A stretch of DNA of 64,000 bases from Ampullaceana balthica (taxonomy: Eukaryota > Mollusca > Gastropoda > Lymnaeidae). Position 1 is the stretch's first letter. Each line of letters starts with the position of its first letter. The notes beneath the pieces are model-generated. The model was not told where the DNA came from. It saw nothing but the letters and a program-made list of their open reading frames with translations, and did not search any database. Location of the stretch: assembly GCA_944989445.1 (NCBI GenBank), contig CALYLW010000127.1:414535-478534 (forward strand), read 5' to 3'. The position numbers were made by a program, and so were the translations under genes. Below are positions 1-10,822 of this stretch, in pieces.

Positions 1-155
1 GTGGAATGGGTTGCCTGAAGAATCCAGGAAAACCAACACTTTATCAGCATTTAAATCTCTAATAAAAATGCAGGACTAAACACAAACCATAGATAAGCGT
101 AGGACGCAATAATCTTCTGTATAGACGGAGCGTCTGTAAACAGATAAGATAAGTA
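1..155 (+). mobile_element. LINE 3' end (tail-sharing family), cut by window edge
   Basis: Nearly identical to 60640-60795: the end of the reverse transcriptase ORF, a short 3' UTR and a (GATAA)n-like tail at about 141-155. The 5' part lies outside the window. Confidence 0.85.
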
Positions 156-492
156 AGAACCACAAATATTAGTAGCATTTCAAAGCTTGGAATTCGGAAT
201 TCGTCCTTGGATGATTTAGTTAGAAAAGTAACAGGCTAAAATAGTTTACGAAATGAGAGTAAAGAATGACAATGAATTTGAGAAACATGAAACATTTTTT
301 AAGCTCCATATGAATTCTAGGATTTAAATAACGCTAGCCCCCAAAACATTATTGGATTTAAATAACGCTTGCCCTTAGGGCTTTACTGGGAAAACGAGAT
401 AGACATTCAGAGGCACGGAATAGGGGTGACAATTTATTACAATTATGTAATAATTAGCAAGATTTCTCAAATCGTGTTCCAGTAAGTTTCAT

Positions 493-494
<2 letters not shown>
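156..494. other. No gene seen
   Basis: AT-rich sequence. A 21-bp phrase beginning GGATTTAAATAACGCT occurs twice, 35 bp apart (about 319 and 354). Nothing else is recognisable. Confidence 0.6.
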
Positions 495-539
<45 letters not shown>

Positions 540-552
540 AACACACACACAA
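495..552. repeat. (CA)n microsatellite
   Basis: About 58 bp of CA dinucleotides with two AACA interruptions. Confidence 0.97.
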
Positions 553-840
553 GACATACATGCACGCATGCATGCACATACGCCCGGACACACAAAATAT
601 CATATATTATTATTCATATATTATTTTTAAAATAATGACCATATTCGTTTACACTTAAGAATATATAATCGGATTAGTGAGTAATACAAATTCGTCATCA
701 TTAAATACAATATTTAAATTTAAAAAAACTTAGTAATTAATTAACTCGAGTTACTGTCTATTTGATTTTTATTAATAATAGATAGAGGCCCCCTTAGCTT
801 ACGAAATTCAGGCAAAAAATTTTTTAAAAAAACATTACTA

Positions 841-970
841 AAACCTGTTTCGCACCAGTGCCTTATAAACCTGTATCGCACCAGTGACTTATAAACCTGT
901 ATCGCACCGGTGCCTCATAAACCTGTATCGCACCAGTGCCTTATAAACCTGTTTAGCACCAGTGCCTTAT
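841..970. repeat. 26-bp tandem repeat, 5 copies
   Basis: Five units of the form AAACCTGTATCGCACCAGTG plus CCTTAT, with a few substitutions. The array is exactly 130 bp. Confidence 0.95.
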
Positions 971-1115
971 AAACGAGTCTGTAATCAACCAACTCCTCTA
1001 TAACTAAACGCCTCCCCATCCCCACCCCCACCCCCCAGAGTTATCGGTGCTATGTTTAATTATATTCTTTAATATATATATATTTGTCAAGAGAATCATA
1101 TCACAAACTAGGAAG

Positions 1116-2205
1116 TAGAACTTGAACTTGAACTTGAACAATCCCTTAACCCGTTGCGTTGTGAGTCGCTGAATGACAGGCCGGTCCACTATTTGATATC
1201 GTCCTCCCATCTTTTCTTTTGTCTGCCTCTTTTCCTTCCTCCCTGGACTGTGACTTGCAATATAGTTTTTGCGAGACCTCCATTTCTTGTCACGTGTCCG
1301 TACCATCGTAATTTCCTCTTTTTAATTGATGTGAGTAGGTCCTCGTAGGGGCCAATGACAGTACTTATTGAGTTGCGGACCGCTTCGTTCGTGATGTGCA
1401 CTGTGTAGGGGATGTTCAATATCCTTCTGAAACATCTCATCTCCAACGCATTGATTCTTTCTCAAGGTCTACAGTGAGCGTCCAAGCCTCACAACCATAC
1501 AAAAAGACCAACATCGCCAGAGAGCGCATTAGCCGGATCTTTGTTCTCAGGGAGAGCTTCTTACTTTGCCAGATGTGCTTTAATTTACTCAATGCTGCCA
1601 TTGTTTGGGCTACTCTGGCAAGAATTTCTGGCTTTGAGCCTTCGTCGGATATTATGGCCCCTAGATATTTGAAGGTGGAGACTTCTTCGAGTTTTTGCCC
1701 GTTTATCAGAATCTCACTTGTGAATTTACTATTTGCCATGACCTTGGTCTTTTCTGCATTGATTTCCATGCCGTACGCCTTTGTTTTCTCTAGCTTTGCA
1801 AGGAATTCTTTTAGTTCGTCCTCGCTACCAGCTAGGCCGTCAATGTCATAGGCGAAGCGTAAATTGGTTATACTTCTCCCTCCGATGCTGACTGTTCCGA
1901 CATGGTCTTCTAGCACATCTGTCATTATCCTTTCAAGGAAGAGGTTGAAGAAGATGGAGGAAAGTAGACATCCTTGTCTGACACCAACAGTGGTCTTGAA
2001 CCAATCTCCCAGCTTGCTGTTGTAGAGTACTGCGCTGGTTGCTCTGTTGTAAAGGTTCTTGGTCACCTCAATGAGGTTTGCATTTATGTTGAATTTGTGC
2101 ATAGTTGCCCACAGTGCCGCATGCCACACTCTGTCGAACGCTTTTTTAAAGTCTATAAAGACATGATAGAGGTCACTCTGGTGTTGGTGTCTAGGAAGTA
2201 GAAAC
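1116..2205 (-). pseudogene. LINE reverse transcriptase, 5'-truncated and dead
   Basis: The main frame 2207-1437 holds the RT palm: motif A FIDFKKAFDRVWH, motif B GVRQGC and motif C where the catalytic pair FADD is changed to FAYD, so one aspartate is lost. A frameshift near 1445 moves the ORF to 1446-1189, which carries RCFRRILNI, KRKLRWYGHVTR and RGRQKKRWEDDIK, the usual C-terminal block of this LINE type. The 3' end is a (TTCAAG)n tail at 1116-1140. The 5' truncation is near 2205. The clade is not certain. The copy cannot encode an active enzyme. Confidence 0.9.
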
Positions 2206-3009
2206 ATCTTAATACTGATAGGGAATCTTAACTTAAAGGTAAAGCAATATTAACTCTTATCTCCTTTTCATGAGATAAATAAAAAGTCCTTTCAATTTTC
2301 TTATGGAATGCATTATATACAAAATACAATTTTATATTTAACCCTTTTAGTTTTAGTTTATGTTTTCTTTCAAATGAATTATATAACTAAATATTGTAAA
2401 GAAATGACAAGAGACGCCGCCGTCTGTGGCATGAACTCTCACAGGCGTCAAGTCTGTAAGATAAGAACCCGTTGGGAGCTGTCTGGGGCATCTCACCACT
2501 ATGGCCATCAATACAGCGTCACTACAGTTATAATGTGGGCCCCATACAAAAAAAGCGCCTCGGCAGCTTTCTGTAACTGATATTCAGTAGCGCTCTGATC
2601 TAAGAGCTAAATGAAAATTAGTACAGCAAACATAACTTAAACAACTCTCAACGTCGTGCTATAATGAGAAAACATCTTTTTTTTCCATAGTTTCTGGAAC
2701 CACTTCTGGCTCGAGATCAATTCATTTTAACAACAACAACAAAAAGACAACAAAATAAAACACAGCAAAAATAAATGTTTCTCTACCGCAAAGCAATGTC
2801 AATGACAGGAACTTGTGTATCAATTATTTCACACCCCAAAATGTATTATAGACTATCAGTTAATCAAACTAACGCCAGTGAAAAGTAACCCAGAAGAACG
2901 ACTTGTAATGAAAGAAAAGGTGGAAGTTTTGAAATACGAGAACCCGGCCTACAACACATTATGTCATTGGTCACGTAATAGTAGGTCTCAAAGAGTTTAA
3001 CATTGCCCG
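2206..3009. other. No gene recognised
   Basis: Mostly AT-rich. The stretch 2410-2580 is more GC-rich and open on the plus strand (…CKIRTRWELSG…), which suggests an old exon or repeat piece, but I recognise nothing. Confidence 0.4.
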
Positions 3010-3240
3010 CAACGCCCGTTCTCTCTTACGCTTTCTTACTCTTTCCTATCAATCTCTTTTTCTCTCTCCCGCTCTCTTTCTCTTTCATAGACACACACAC
3101 AAACACACACACGCTTGCGCGCGTTCTTTCCGTTTCTCTTTCTTTCTCTAACACTCGTTTTCTTTGTCCCCCTCTCTCTTTCATCTCGGTCCCATGTTTA
3201 GATCGTTCTCCCTTCCTGCCCCGTACAATCATGATCTAAA
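3010..3240. repeat. Pyrimidine-rich low-complexity tract
   Basis: CTTT/CTCT-rich sequence interrupted by a CA run near 3090-3115. Open frames over it on both strands are composition artefacts. Confidence 0.85.
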
Positions 3241-3465
3241 ATACATTCCACCCTGTAATAATATATGTCCTTGGCAGATTTAAGTCGCGTCCAGTCGTTC
3301 CTGTGTAGTCTCCTGGTCTTCAAGCTATAATTTCCCCATTCCTAGAGGCAACAGTTAGAGATGTTTTGTGTCCCATCTTACACTCAAAAATTCGTCAGGA
3401 ACGCCAAATACACGTGACCGAATCTATTTGCGGCACGAGTGTATCTCATCACATGATTACACATC

Positions 3466-3829
3466 CTATATAATAATAGGCAAGTTTCTGTCCTTTCTGT
3501 CAGTTCTGTCCGATCATCTATAGCGATTGGTCCCTCAAACATAATGACTCCTACAGCCAATCATATTGAACACGTTTACGCCATTTACGCGGAAGTTCAA
3601 AACGATTTTTTTTTGGTGCAGTATTTCTTCCAAGACTTTATTTTGAGTTATGCGCGTTGGGAAATATAGCAAAAAGCTCTGTTTTTACGAGTTATTTATT
3701 TTAACTATAATGAATAGTATTTTTGTCGCGATGCACATGTAATGCCGGTCGAGACGGCTGTTGGAGGGGAGTTACAACATGCCACCGAACGGTGGCGGAA
3801 CGTCATTGGACGGGCTTTGTTGCTCGTTT
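3466..3829 (+). repeat. Unclassified 0.36-kb interspersed repeat, copy A
   Basis: It starts CTATATAATAATAGGCAAG and ends near TTGCTCGTT. It is about 90% similar by eye to 4496-4850. Near the 3' end lies a perfect hairpin GCCACCGAACGGTGGC. There are no inverted termini and no CTRR end, so it is not a canonical Helitron although the start is Helitron-like. Confidence 0.85.
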
Positions 3830-4495
3830 AATATATATGTCAAGAATACTTTTTTTTCAAAACTTTTATTTTCGTTTGATCTCATTGTTCTTGTCTTAAT
3901 TATTGTGTACATTAATTTACTAGAGTTGAGGTTGCAAGATTTCCTTTCTTCCCAATCCCAGCCCCCGATTTGGGGCCGTCCATATATGACGTCACGCGAT
4001 TTTGGGCGATTTTCACCCCACCCCCTCTCCCCTCATCACGCGCCGTCACAAAAACTTAGACTCCCCCTCTCCAATATGACGTCACAAAGCTTTGCGGCCC
4101 CACCCCCAATAAAGCTGTATTTTCCATATTTAAATGACCATGTTTCAAATCACTTTTTTGTAGGGGTGCAGAAATTAAGGATTAATTTCTCGATTAATCG
4201 TTAAAATGTTTTATTGATTAAAATTATTTTAATCGATAAAATTCGATTAAAATTAAAGAAAATATTTATAATATTTTTTTCAAAAATTTATTAATAAATA
4301 ATTAATTATTAATAATTAATAATAATTTATATATTTTTTAGGGCTGCGGAAATAAACGATTAATTTCTCGGTTAATCGTTAAAAATTTTTAGCGATTAAA
4401 ATTATTTTAATCGATAAAAATTAGATTAAAATTAAAGAAATTATTTATAATATTTAAAAAAAAATTTATTAATAAATAATTAATTATTGATAATA

Positions 4496-4850
4496 CTATA
4501 TAATAAAAGGCAAGTTTCTGTCCTTTCTGTCCGTTCCGTCCGGTCATCAATAGCGATTGGTCCCTCAAACACATATGACTCCTACGGCTAATCATATTGA
4601 ACACGTTTACGCGGACGTTCAAAACGAGTTATTTTTGGTGCAGTATTTCTTCCAAGACTTTATTTTGAGTTATGCGCATTGGGATGTATAGCAAAAAGCT
4701 CTGTTTTTACGAGTTATTTAATTTAACTATAATGAATAGTATTTTTGACGCGATGCACATGTAATGCCGGTCGAGACGGCTGTTGGAGGGCAGTTACAAC
4801 ATGCCACCGAACGGTGGCGGAACATCCTTGGACGGGTTTTGTTGCTCGTT
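4496..4850 (+). repeat. Unclassified interspersed repeat, copy B, inside inner hAT
   Basis: Second copy of the 3466-3829 repeat, with the same GCCACCG/CGGTGGC hairpin. It interrupts sequence that is continuous in the outer hAT, so it is a clear insertion. Confidence 0.85.
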
Positions 4851-4948
4851 AATAATAATTTATATATTTTTTTACGTACAAACTTCTCCCGCGTAATATT
4901 ATAATTTATTTTTTTACTTTATGTGGACCGGCAGACGTCAACTAAAAA

Positions 4949-5188
4949 ATGGCTGACAGCATCAGCGCTGTTAAATTTAAACATATAACTAGAAAGTTAA
5001 GCAAAATTTTTGTTTTTAAGCTAACTGCGTATGGCAAAGTCGAAGATGGTGAAAAAGTTTACTGTGTTCACTGCCATAAACAATTCTCCTTTAAAGGATC
5101 AAATACATCGCTGACGTACCTCCTTCAGCACAAACATCCGCTCAAATATCAACACATTGTCATAAAATTTAGTTCAAAATATTCTTAA
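4949..5188 (+). pseudogene. BED zinc-finger ORF (79 aa), inner hAT copy
   Basis: The N-terminal BED finger of a hAT-type protein: VYCVHC gives the Cys-x2-Cys pair, followed by FKGSNTSLTYLLQHKHP. The first zinc-binding His of the expected HxxxxH is Leu here (YLLQHKH), so the finger is probably inactive. The ORF ends right after the finger and no catalytic domain follows. Confidence 0.8.
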
Positions 5189-5406
5189 TTTTCAATGTCC
5201 GTGAGAAATTTTCAGCTTAGTGACGTCATAAATTTCTATTTTTGGCTTTAATTAATTCGATTAATTAATCGATAATTTTTCAAAAGTTTACGATTAAATT
5301 TAAATTAATCGATAACAGCCCTAATTTTTTTACGTACAAACTTCTCCCGCGTAATATTATAATTTATTTTATTAATACATGGGGACCGGCAGACGTCAAC
5401 TAAAGA

Positions 5407-5646
5407 ATGGCTGACAGCCTCAGCGCCGTTAAATTTAAAGATATAACTAGAAAGTTGAGTAAATATTTTGTTTTTAAGGTAACTACGGATGGCAAAGTCG
5501 AAGATGGTGAAAAAGTTTACTGTGTTCACTGCCATAAACAATTCTCTTTTAAAGGATCAAATACATCGCTGACGTACCACCTTCAGCACAAACATCCGAT
5601 CAAGTATCAACACATTATCATAAAATTTAGTTCAAAATATTCTTAA
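5407..5646 (+). CDS. BED zinc-finger ORF (79 aa), outer hAT copy
   Basis: Same length and frame as the ORF at 4949 and differing from it at about nine residues. The zinc ligands look intact: Cys-x2-Cys in VYCVHC and His-x4-His in YHLQHKH. BED fingers bind the transposon ends in hAT transposases. Here no RNase-H-like catalytic domain follows, so at most a stand-alone DNA-binding peptide could be made. Expression is unknown. Confidence 0.6.
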   Translation: MADSLSAVKFKDITRKLSKYFVFKVTTDGKVEDGEKVYCVHCHKQFSFKGSNTSLTYHLQHKHPIKYQHIIIKFSSKYS

Positions 5647-5659
5647 TTTTCAATGTGAG

Positions 5660-5718
5660 ACAGGGGAAGTAACTCAATAAAAAAAATTAAAGTCAATTAC
5701 CTGTTTTGTTACTTCCCT
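5660..5718. mobile_element. Tiny palindromic insertion in outer hAT
   Basis: GGGGAAGTAAC and GTTACTTCCC form inverted ends about 55 bp apart. The segment is absent from the matching position of the inner hAT copy, so it inserted after the copies diverged. Confidence 0.7.
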
Positions 5719-6093
5719 TGAAATGTTCCGTTTAATGACGTCATAAATTGCCATTTTTGGCTTTAATCGAAATTAACGATTAATTAATTGTTAAATTTTG
5801 AAAAAGTTAACGATCAAATTTAAATTAATCGATAACAGCCCTACTTTTTTGTCATTTAATTATGTATTTAGTGTAAGATTGCACTTTAATATCATAACAT
5901 GCGTGAAGCCATGTAAAATGTCATAAAATAACTTTTTAGAAATCAAATATTTAAGTGGACATTTTATTTAAAGTTGCAAGTTTTGATCATACGTCACATT
6001 TCTCAAACACCCCCTTCCCTATTCACACATGTGTCACAAATGTGAGGACCCCCCCTCCCTCCTTGTTGCGTGACGTTAATTATGGACGACCCC

Positions 6094-6800
6094 TTATGCT
6101 AAAATCGGATTTCGGTTGATATATCTCCGCAACCCCTATTCAAAAATATATATAAAACGCTTTTCTTTGCATATTTAAATAAAAATAATAAAAAAATAAT
6201 AATAAAATAAAATGTTTTCCTTACTATCTCATTGAATTGTTGAACGTTTTAAAGCCTTAAAATGAAACCATGAGGCGGCTCATAATAAGTTATGAAAAAT
6301 ATAAATGAACAGTGTTTAATTTTCCATCTATAATAATTTTTTTTCTGATTTTTTGGAAAATATTAATTACAAGATATAGAACTAGCGGACATACGGACAT
6401 TACGAGTTAACACCCACTTTGTCTATGCAACTAGCTCTTCATTGCAGTTTTTTTTCTCATAAATATTAGCCCTTATGGACCTGCATTTTTAGTTAATGTT
6501 TTTAATTGAAATGTAAATTGTATTTTATGTATATTGCTAATAAATTTTGAACAATAATAATTATCGTATTGATTAATATAAGTTCCGAGGTTAATGCTTT
6601 AACGAGACAGGATAGGCTAATTTTCATTGAAGACAGTTTCAAATAACATTTGTACCAATCTTTAATTTTCGTCTCTAAGTTAATTGTGTTATTTTCTTTT
6701 TCAGACTAGAATATTACTTTTAAAAATTTAGTCTTTATAATTTGTACATCTGCTCTATGGCAAATTTCAGTTTATCATGTCTGTTTTTATGGTGCATTTT
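6094..6800. other. No gene seen
   Basis: AT-rich sequence with no repeat or exon that I recognise. Confidence 0.6.
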
Positions 6801-7226
6801 TAAATCCCTTATATTAACTTCGAAATCTTGTCTCTCTGTCTGTCATCTCTTATTACGTCGGGCGGAAAAACAAAAGTCAAAAATGACCCGTTTCCCGTGA
6901 CGCCATCGAGCTGAAATTTCGCACATAGACTCGTGTCACCTAACAATGCATCATTTCAAATCGATCGAACGTACCGTAATTAAAGTATGCATTTTTAGTT
7001 TATCTCTATATAACATATGTAATTCAAATTCACGGTTTGTTAGTGTTTTTCTTTCTCGTGCTAGTTGAGTTCACGCGTTTACGCCACCCGTCGATGTCCA
7101 CACCGCCTCCCGTCCCTTCCCCCGGTTTTAAAGCCAGGGATATCACTCAGTGTCAGTCTGTAAATGTTTGTCGCGTTTGAACATAATCAATACTTTTAGT
7201 TATGTCTCCTATATAAGGGATTTATA
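6801..7226 (+). mobile_element. MITE, AAATCCCTTATAT family, copy 1
   Basis: Terminal inverted repeats AAATCCCTTATAT and ATATAAGGGATTT. The interior contains GATCGATCGAACGTACCGTA and TTAGTTATGTCTC, also found at 35950, 39299, 39797 and 40341. No ORF. Confidence 0.85.
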
Positions 7227-7354
7227 GTAAAAAAAACTTTGTTTTTACGGGGTTGTTTTTTTTTGCTCTCTTACTCCACCTGACTGATTCTCTTTCTCTT
7301 TTTGTTTTTCTATCTTTGGTGAGTGTGATATTATTGGTATAACTTTTCAGCCGA

Positions 7355-7700
7355 TATGAAAACCATCAGTTTTAGACACCGCCAGATTGTATGAAACCAT
7401 CTATTCGTATAGCATTATCAACTTGTATGATACAATCCGTTGTATCACACTGTCAGTTTTTATGACACCATCAGTTTGTATAACAGTGTTATTTATATGA
7501 CACCATCAATGTGTATGCCATCATAAGCTTGCATGACAGCGTTTTGTTTTATGACATCATCAGTTTTATGACACCATCAGTTTGTATTACACCATCAGTT
7601 TTTATGCTACCATCAGTTTATATGACACCATCAGTTAGTATCAAACCACCAGTTTGTAGGACACTGTCAGTTCTATTACACCATTGATTTGTGTGACATA
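7355..7700. repeat. Decayed minisatellite of ~20-bp units
   Basis: Repeated imperfect phrase GACACCATCAGTTTGTAT with variable spacing, about 15 recognisable copies. Confidence 0.75.
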
Positions 7701-9101
7701 AAATGATTTGAAAAATGTGCAATATGATACTGTCGAAATGACACCATTAACTATTTGACATCTTAGGGAGTACTCATTAACTCTAATAATCAAATAACTT
7801 AGGTAAGAATGATTCGTTGCTAACAGAATAACTATAACTATAACTGTCGGGGCATTATCGAATTTCCATGATGAACCCATAATTATGCCAACTGCCATCT
7901 TTTATTGTTTCTCGCATCCTTACATGATTCCATCGAAGTAGTGTGTGTGTGTCTGTCTCTCAGTGTGTGTATGTGTGTCTGTGTGTATGTGTATGTGTTT
8001 TCATCATGTTTAAGAGGGGGGAGTTAGTTTGTCGCTGTCCGGACATATTAACAATTACATGAAACTAGAAAACGCCGTTGAGAGGAGCTGTTGTAAAAAT
8101 TAACAAAGACAAAAGAAGTGATTATGACGTCATTTTGTGGTTTAAAGACTGAGATGAAATGTTGCGTTGAAAATATGGACGAAAACTTCATTGTATGTTG
8201 TTTTTGTTTTTTTTATAAAGTTTTATGTTAATATACGAAGAAACTTAAATATTGGTCTATGAAAACTATATATACATATATAAATATTATAAATATAAAT
8301 ATATATATTTAAATTAATTTATTTTTAAAATGTAAATTTTTTTTTAATGGACATTCCGAGGTAGGCTACTAACTATTTTTTTCCAATACAGGAACTAATC
8401 TGACTGGAAATTTTAAAGATAATATTGATTGAATCGCAAAAAGGAATGACTAACGTAAATAAACATTTATAGTTGCTTATAAATAAAACAATTTAACTGT
8501 TTAATTTTTGTTACCAAACGTTACTGTTTAAATTTTCGACCTAAAAATACAAGCAACTGTACTTCATAATTATTGGCAAAAATAATATAAAATGTTTTAG
8601 TATTTAATGTTTTCCCTTCCTCCATAAAATTGGCCTTTCCATCTAAATAGAAATAAATAAACTCATTATCAACTGGGTACTTAAGAAGAAACTTGGAAAG
8701 CATTTGGGTGTTATGGAGTAAATCATGAAACTTAGCGAATGAAGACTTGACTAAAATAAATAATGCAATTGTCTGGCAGCTTTTTTCTACCTTTCTTCGT
8801 TTCATTACATATTATTAGTGTAAACTTTTTTTTATTAAAATACGGCAAAGCCCCCAAACAAGATGTAATCGAGAAATCACAAGAAGGGGCTCGAACAAAG
8901 TGCAAACACTTGGAAATAATGGGGCTTATTATCAACACTTGAAGTATTTCAAGACTTTTGATTTTATTTTCTTTTTGATCTTGGAGGCTGGCATGGATTA
9001 TTAACCTTTATAATTACTTTAAAATAAATAGATCATTTTAAATGCAGTTTGTACTGACAAAGGAATAGGTTCATTTATTCTATATCATGATTCGTATAGA
9101 G
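7701..9101. other. No gene seen; low-complexity patches
   Basis: A GT-rich run at 7940-8000 and an AT run at 8255-8345. The minus-strand frames at 8521-8938 lack recognisable motifs. Confidence 0.55.
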
Positions 9102-9805
9102 CAGTGGGTCTCAAAAGTCCCCCGGGCCTCCATTTGAACATTCAGTGTTTTTTGTGTGCTTCAAGTCCGTTTCTTGCATACATTGATTCATTAAATTTAC
9201 TACTATCGAAATAAAACCAATTCATACAACTTTGAATATGTTGCATCGGAAAGCGAGCTTGATGAAGTTTTGTAGTACCAAGAATCTGGTACTGCAACAT
9301 CACATCTTTGTGAATGTGGATTTTCTGCATTTAAGACAAAACATCGTTCCTGACTTGAAGTTGAAGATGAACTACGATGGAGTCTTTCAAGTATTACACC
9401 TCGTTTGGATGTGCTGTGCTCAAATGTGCAAGCTCAACGCTCACACTAAATAAACTAGTTTAGAAGTCTTACTAATACTAACTACTGTGTATTACTTTTT
9501 ATAGTAAGCAATATGAATTGAATAAGACTATAAGTATAAGCAAGTATAAGTGAAATTTTGCTTAACAAAAAAAAGGGAGCCATTACAATTTGTTTCCATT
9601 CTATAATTTTTGGAGCACGCAAATCATTGCATATTAGTATAGTTTTTATAACTAACCTAACATGTATACTAGTAAATAGTTATATGCACAGTTTAATTAT
9701 ATATAAATTTCCATCACGGCAGTAGCACAATTTTCAGTAGTGGTACGTTTTTAAGACACACATTTTTCAAGTGGTCATTGAACCTCAAAATGTTGAGGAC
9801 CACTG
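9102..9805 (+). pseudogene. hAT transposon remnant with hATC dimerisation fragment
   Basis: It begins CAGTGGGTCTCAA and ends TTGAGGACCACTG. Flanking 8-mers GTATAGAG and GTAGAAAG match at 6 of 8 positions. On the plus strand around 9310-9450 the frame CECGFSAFKTKHRS, stop, LEVEDELRWSLSSITPR, LDVLCSNVQAQ is the C-terminal hAT dimerisation domain. The in-frame stop and the loss of everything upstream show it is dead. Confidence 0.85.
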
Positions 9806-10715
9806 GTAGAAAGTACTGAACCAAATTTTCAAGACGACATAGAAGAGTTAGTAAAAAATTATGACGCCACTTTAAAGTAAACATATTTTTTTAATATAAA
9901 ACGAAAACACCAAAAAATTAGTAAGTGCCTTTTTTTCTTAAAGAAAATAAATAATTGTTCTAGGTTGTAATATAAAGCAGCTAATAACTTGAACCAAAGA
10001 TAATAATGCAGCATGTGGTTCCAAACCTCTATGAAGACAGACTTCATAAAAATTTTATAATAAGATCACACTCTTGGAAAAGTGAATGGCGCTTTCTGAC
10101 TTTAATGCAACGTTTATTCAAGAATTTTAAATCGGCCGACTGATATAACAAATAATGATTTTGCCAAACAAAAGACTGCAGGTGTCGAAACTCAAATTTT
10201 AAGATTATTGGTGACTAAGAAGCGATGAGTTCAAGTGTTAATATATTTAGTAAAGAAATAAGAGAATATCATGTAATTTGAGAATTTTAAAAAATAATAT
10301 AGCTTTCGTCTAATATAATAATGTTTATCATTGAGGAGCATATATTCATTGTTTTACATATTTATTGTTTTAATGTGAACAATTACAATATTGAATATAA
10401 TTAAATAATATTTTCATTTTCTGTATCAGATTTCAAACCTATTCGGAAGCATTTCCTTGTTTTTCCATAGAAATAAAAATGGTCCGATTTTGCGCTAACT
10501 TATCTTTCAAATCGATTGAGACATTTCCAAATTATGGGTTATCTTGAAGTTAAAGTTTCAATAGTCCTTTGCTTGTGGTGTCATCACACATCACAACTAA
10601 CACTAACATTTTAATAATCGTATGTTTTGCTGTTATGCTCCATTTCATTGTCTCCCTTGGCGTGGAACCATACATCAGCATTGTAAGATGATGTCACTGA
10701 AACACATGACGAAAA
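9806..10715. other. Putative receptor 3' UTR and flank
   Basis: AT-rich. It would contain the 3' UTR of the long receptor transcript if exon 12 is real. Nothing else is seen. Confidence 0.4.
10361..10366 (-). promoter_or_regulatory. Candidate poly(A) signal for long receptor form
   Basis: AATAAA on the minus strand about 350 nt past the exon 12 stop. An ATTAAA variant is nearer, at 10615-10610. Both hexamers are common by chance in AT-rich DNA. Confidence 0.25.
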
Positions 10716-10822
10716 TCAAGAGCCATTTATTTCACTGTTAACTCCATTCAGTCCTTCTTTATTTGGCATAGCCAGTAGCTCAGTCGTGTTCCCTTCATCG
10801 AGCTCAATGGTATTAACGTGAT
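10716..10822 (-). CDS. Receptor exon 12 (C-terminal tail)
   Basis: The acceptor tract TTTCTTTAAATTTCTAG precedes 107 nt. Two bases complete an Asn codon from exon 11, followed by 34 residues starting HVNTIELDEGNTTELLAM and ending INGS, then TGA. Acidic and Asn/Ser-rich, it looks like a cytoplasmic tail. Assignment rests on phase, strand and position 4.1 kb downstream of exon 11. It could be a chance open stretch or part of another gene. Confidence 0.5.

Larger units (their letters stand above)
4339..5323 (+). mobile_element. Inner hAT element inserted into a copy of itself
   Basis: TAGGGCTGCGG to CAGCCCTA, the same family as the host element. It is flanked by near-identical 8-mers (ATATTTTT and ATTTTTTT), consistent with a target duplication. 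It carries its own BED ORF and the 355-bp repeat copy B. Confidence 0.8.
4161..5843 (+). mobile_element. Outer hAT element (non-autonomous) with 8-bp TSD
   Basis: Ends TAGGGGTGCAG and CAGCCCTA are flanked by perfect direct repeats CTTTTTTG (4153-4160 and 5844-5851), the hAT signature. AATCGATTAA-type motifs crowd the subterminal regions. It is split into 4161-4338 and 5324-5843 by a second copy of the same family. The remaining right half encodes a BED zinc finger. Confidence 0.85.
3972..6093. mobile_element. DNA transposon/MITE with GGGGCCGTCCAT termini, carrying nested insertions
   Basis: The left end GGGGCCGTCCATATATGACG is inverted at the right end as CGTTAATTATGGACGACCCC, and both run on into GTCACGC. 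Without the insert the element is about 430 bp. A related element with the same termini lies at 25902-26179. A hAT element sits in its middle, flanked by a perfect 8-bp duplication. Confidence 0.75.
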
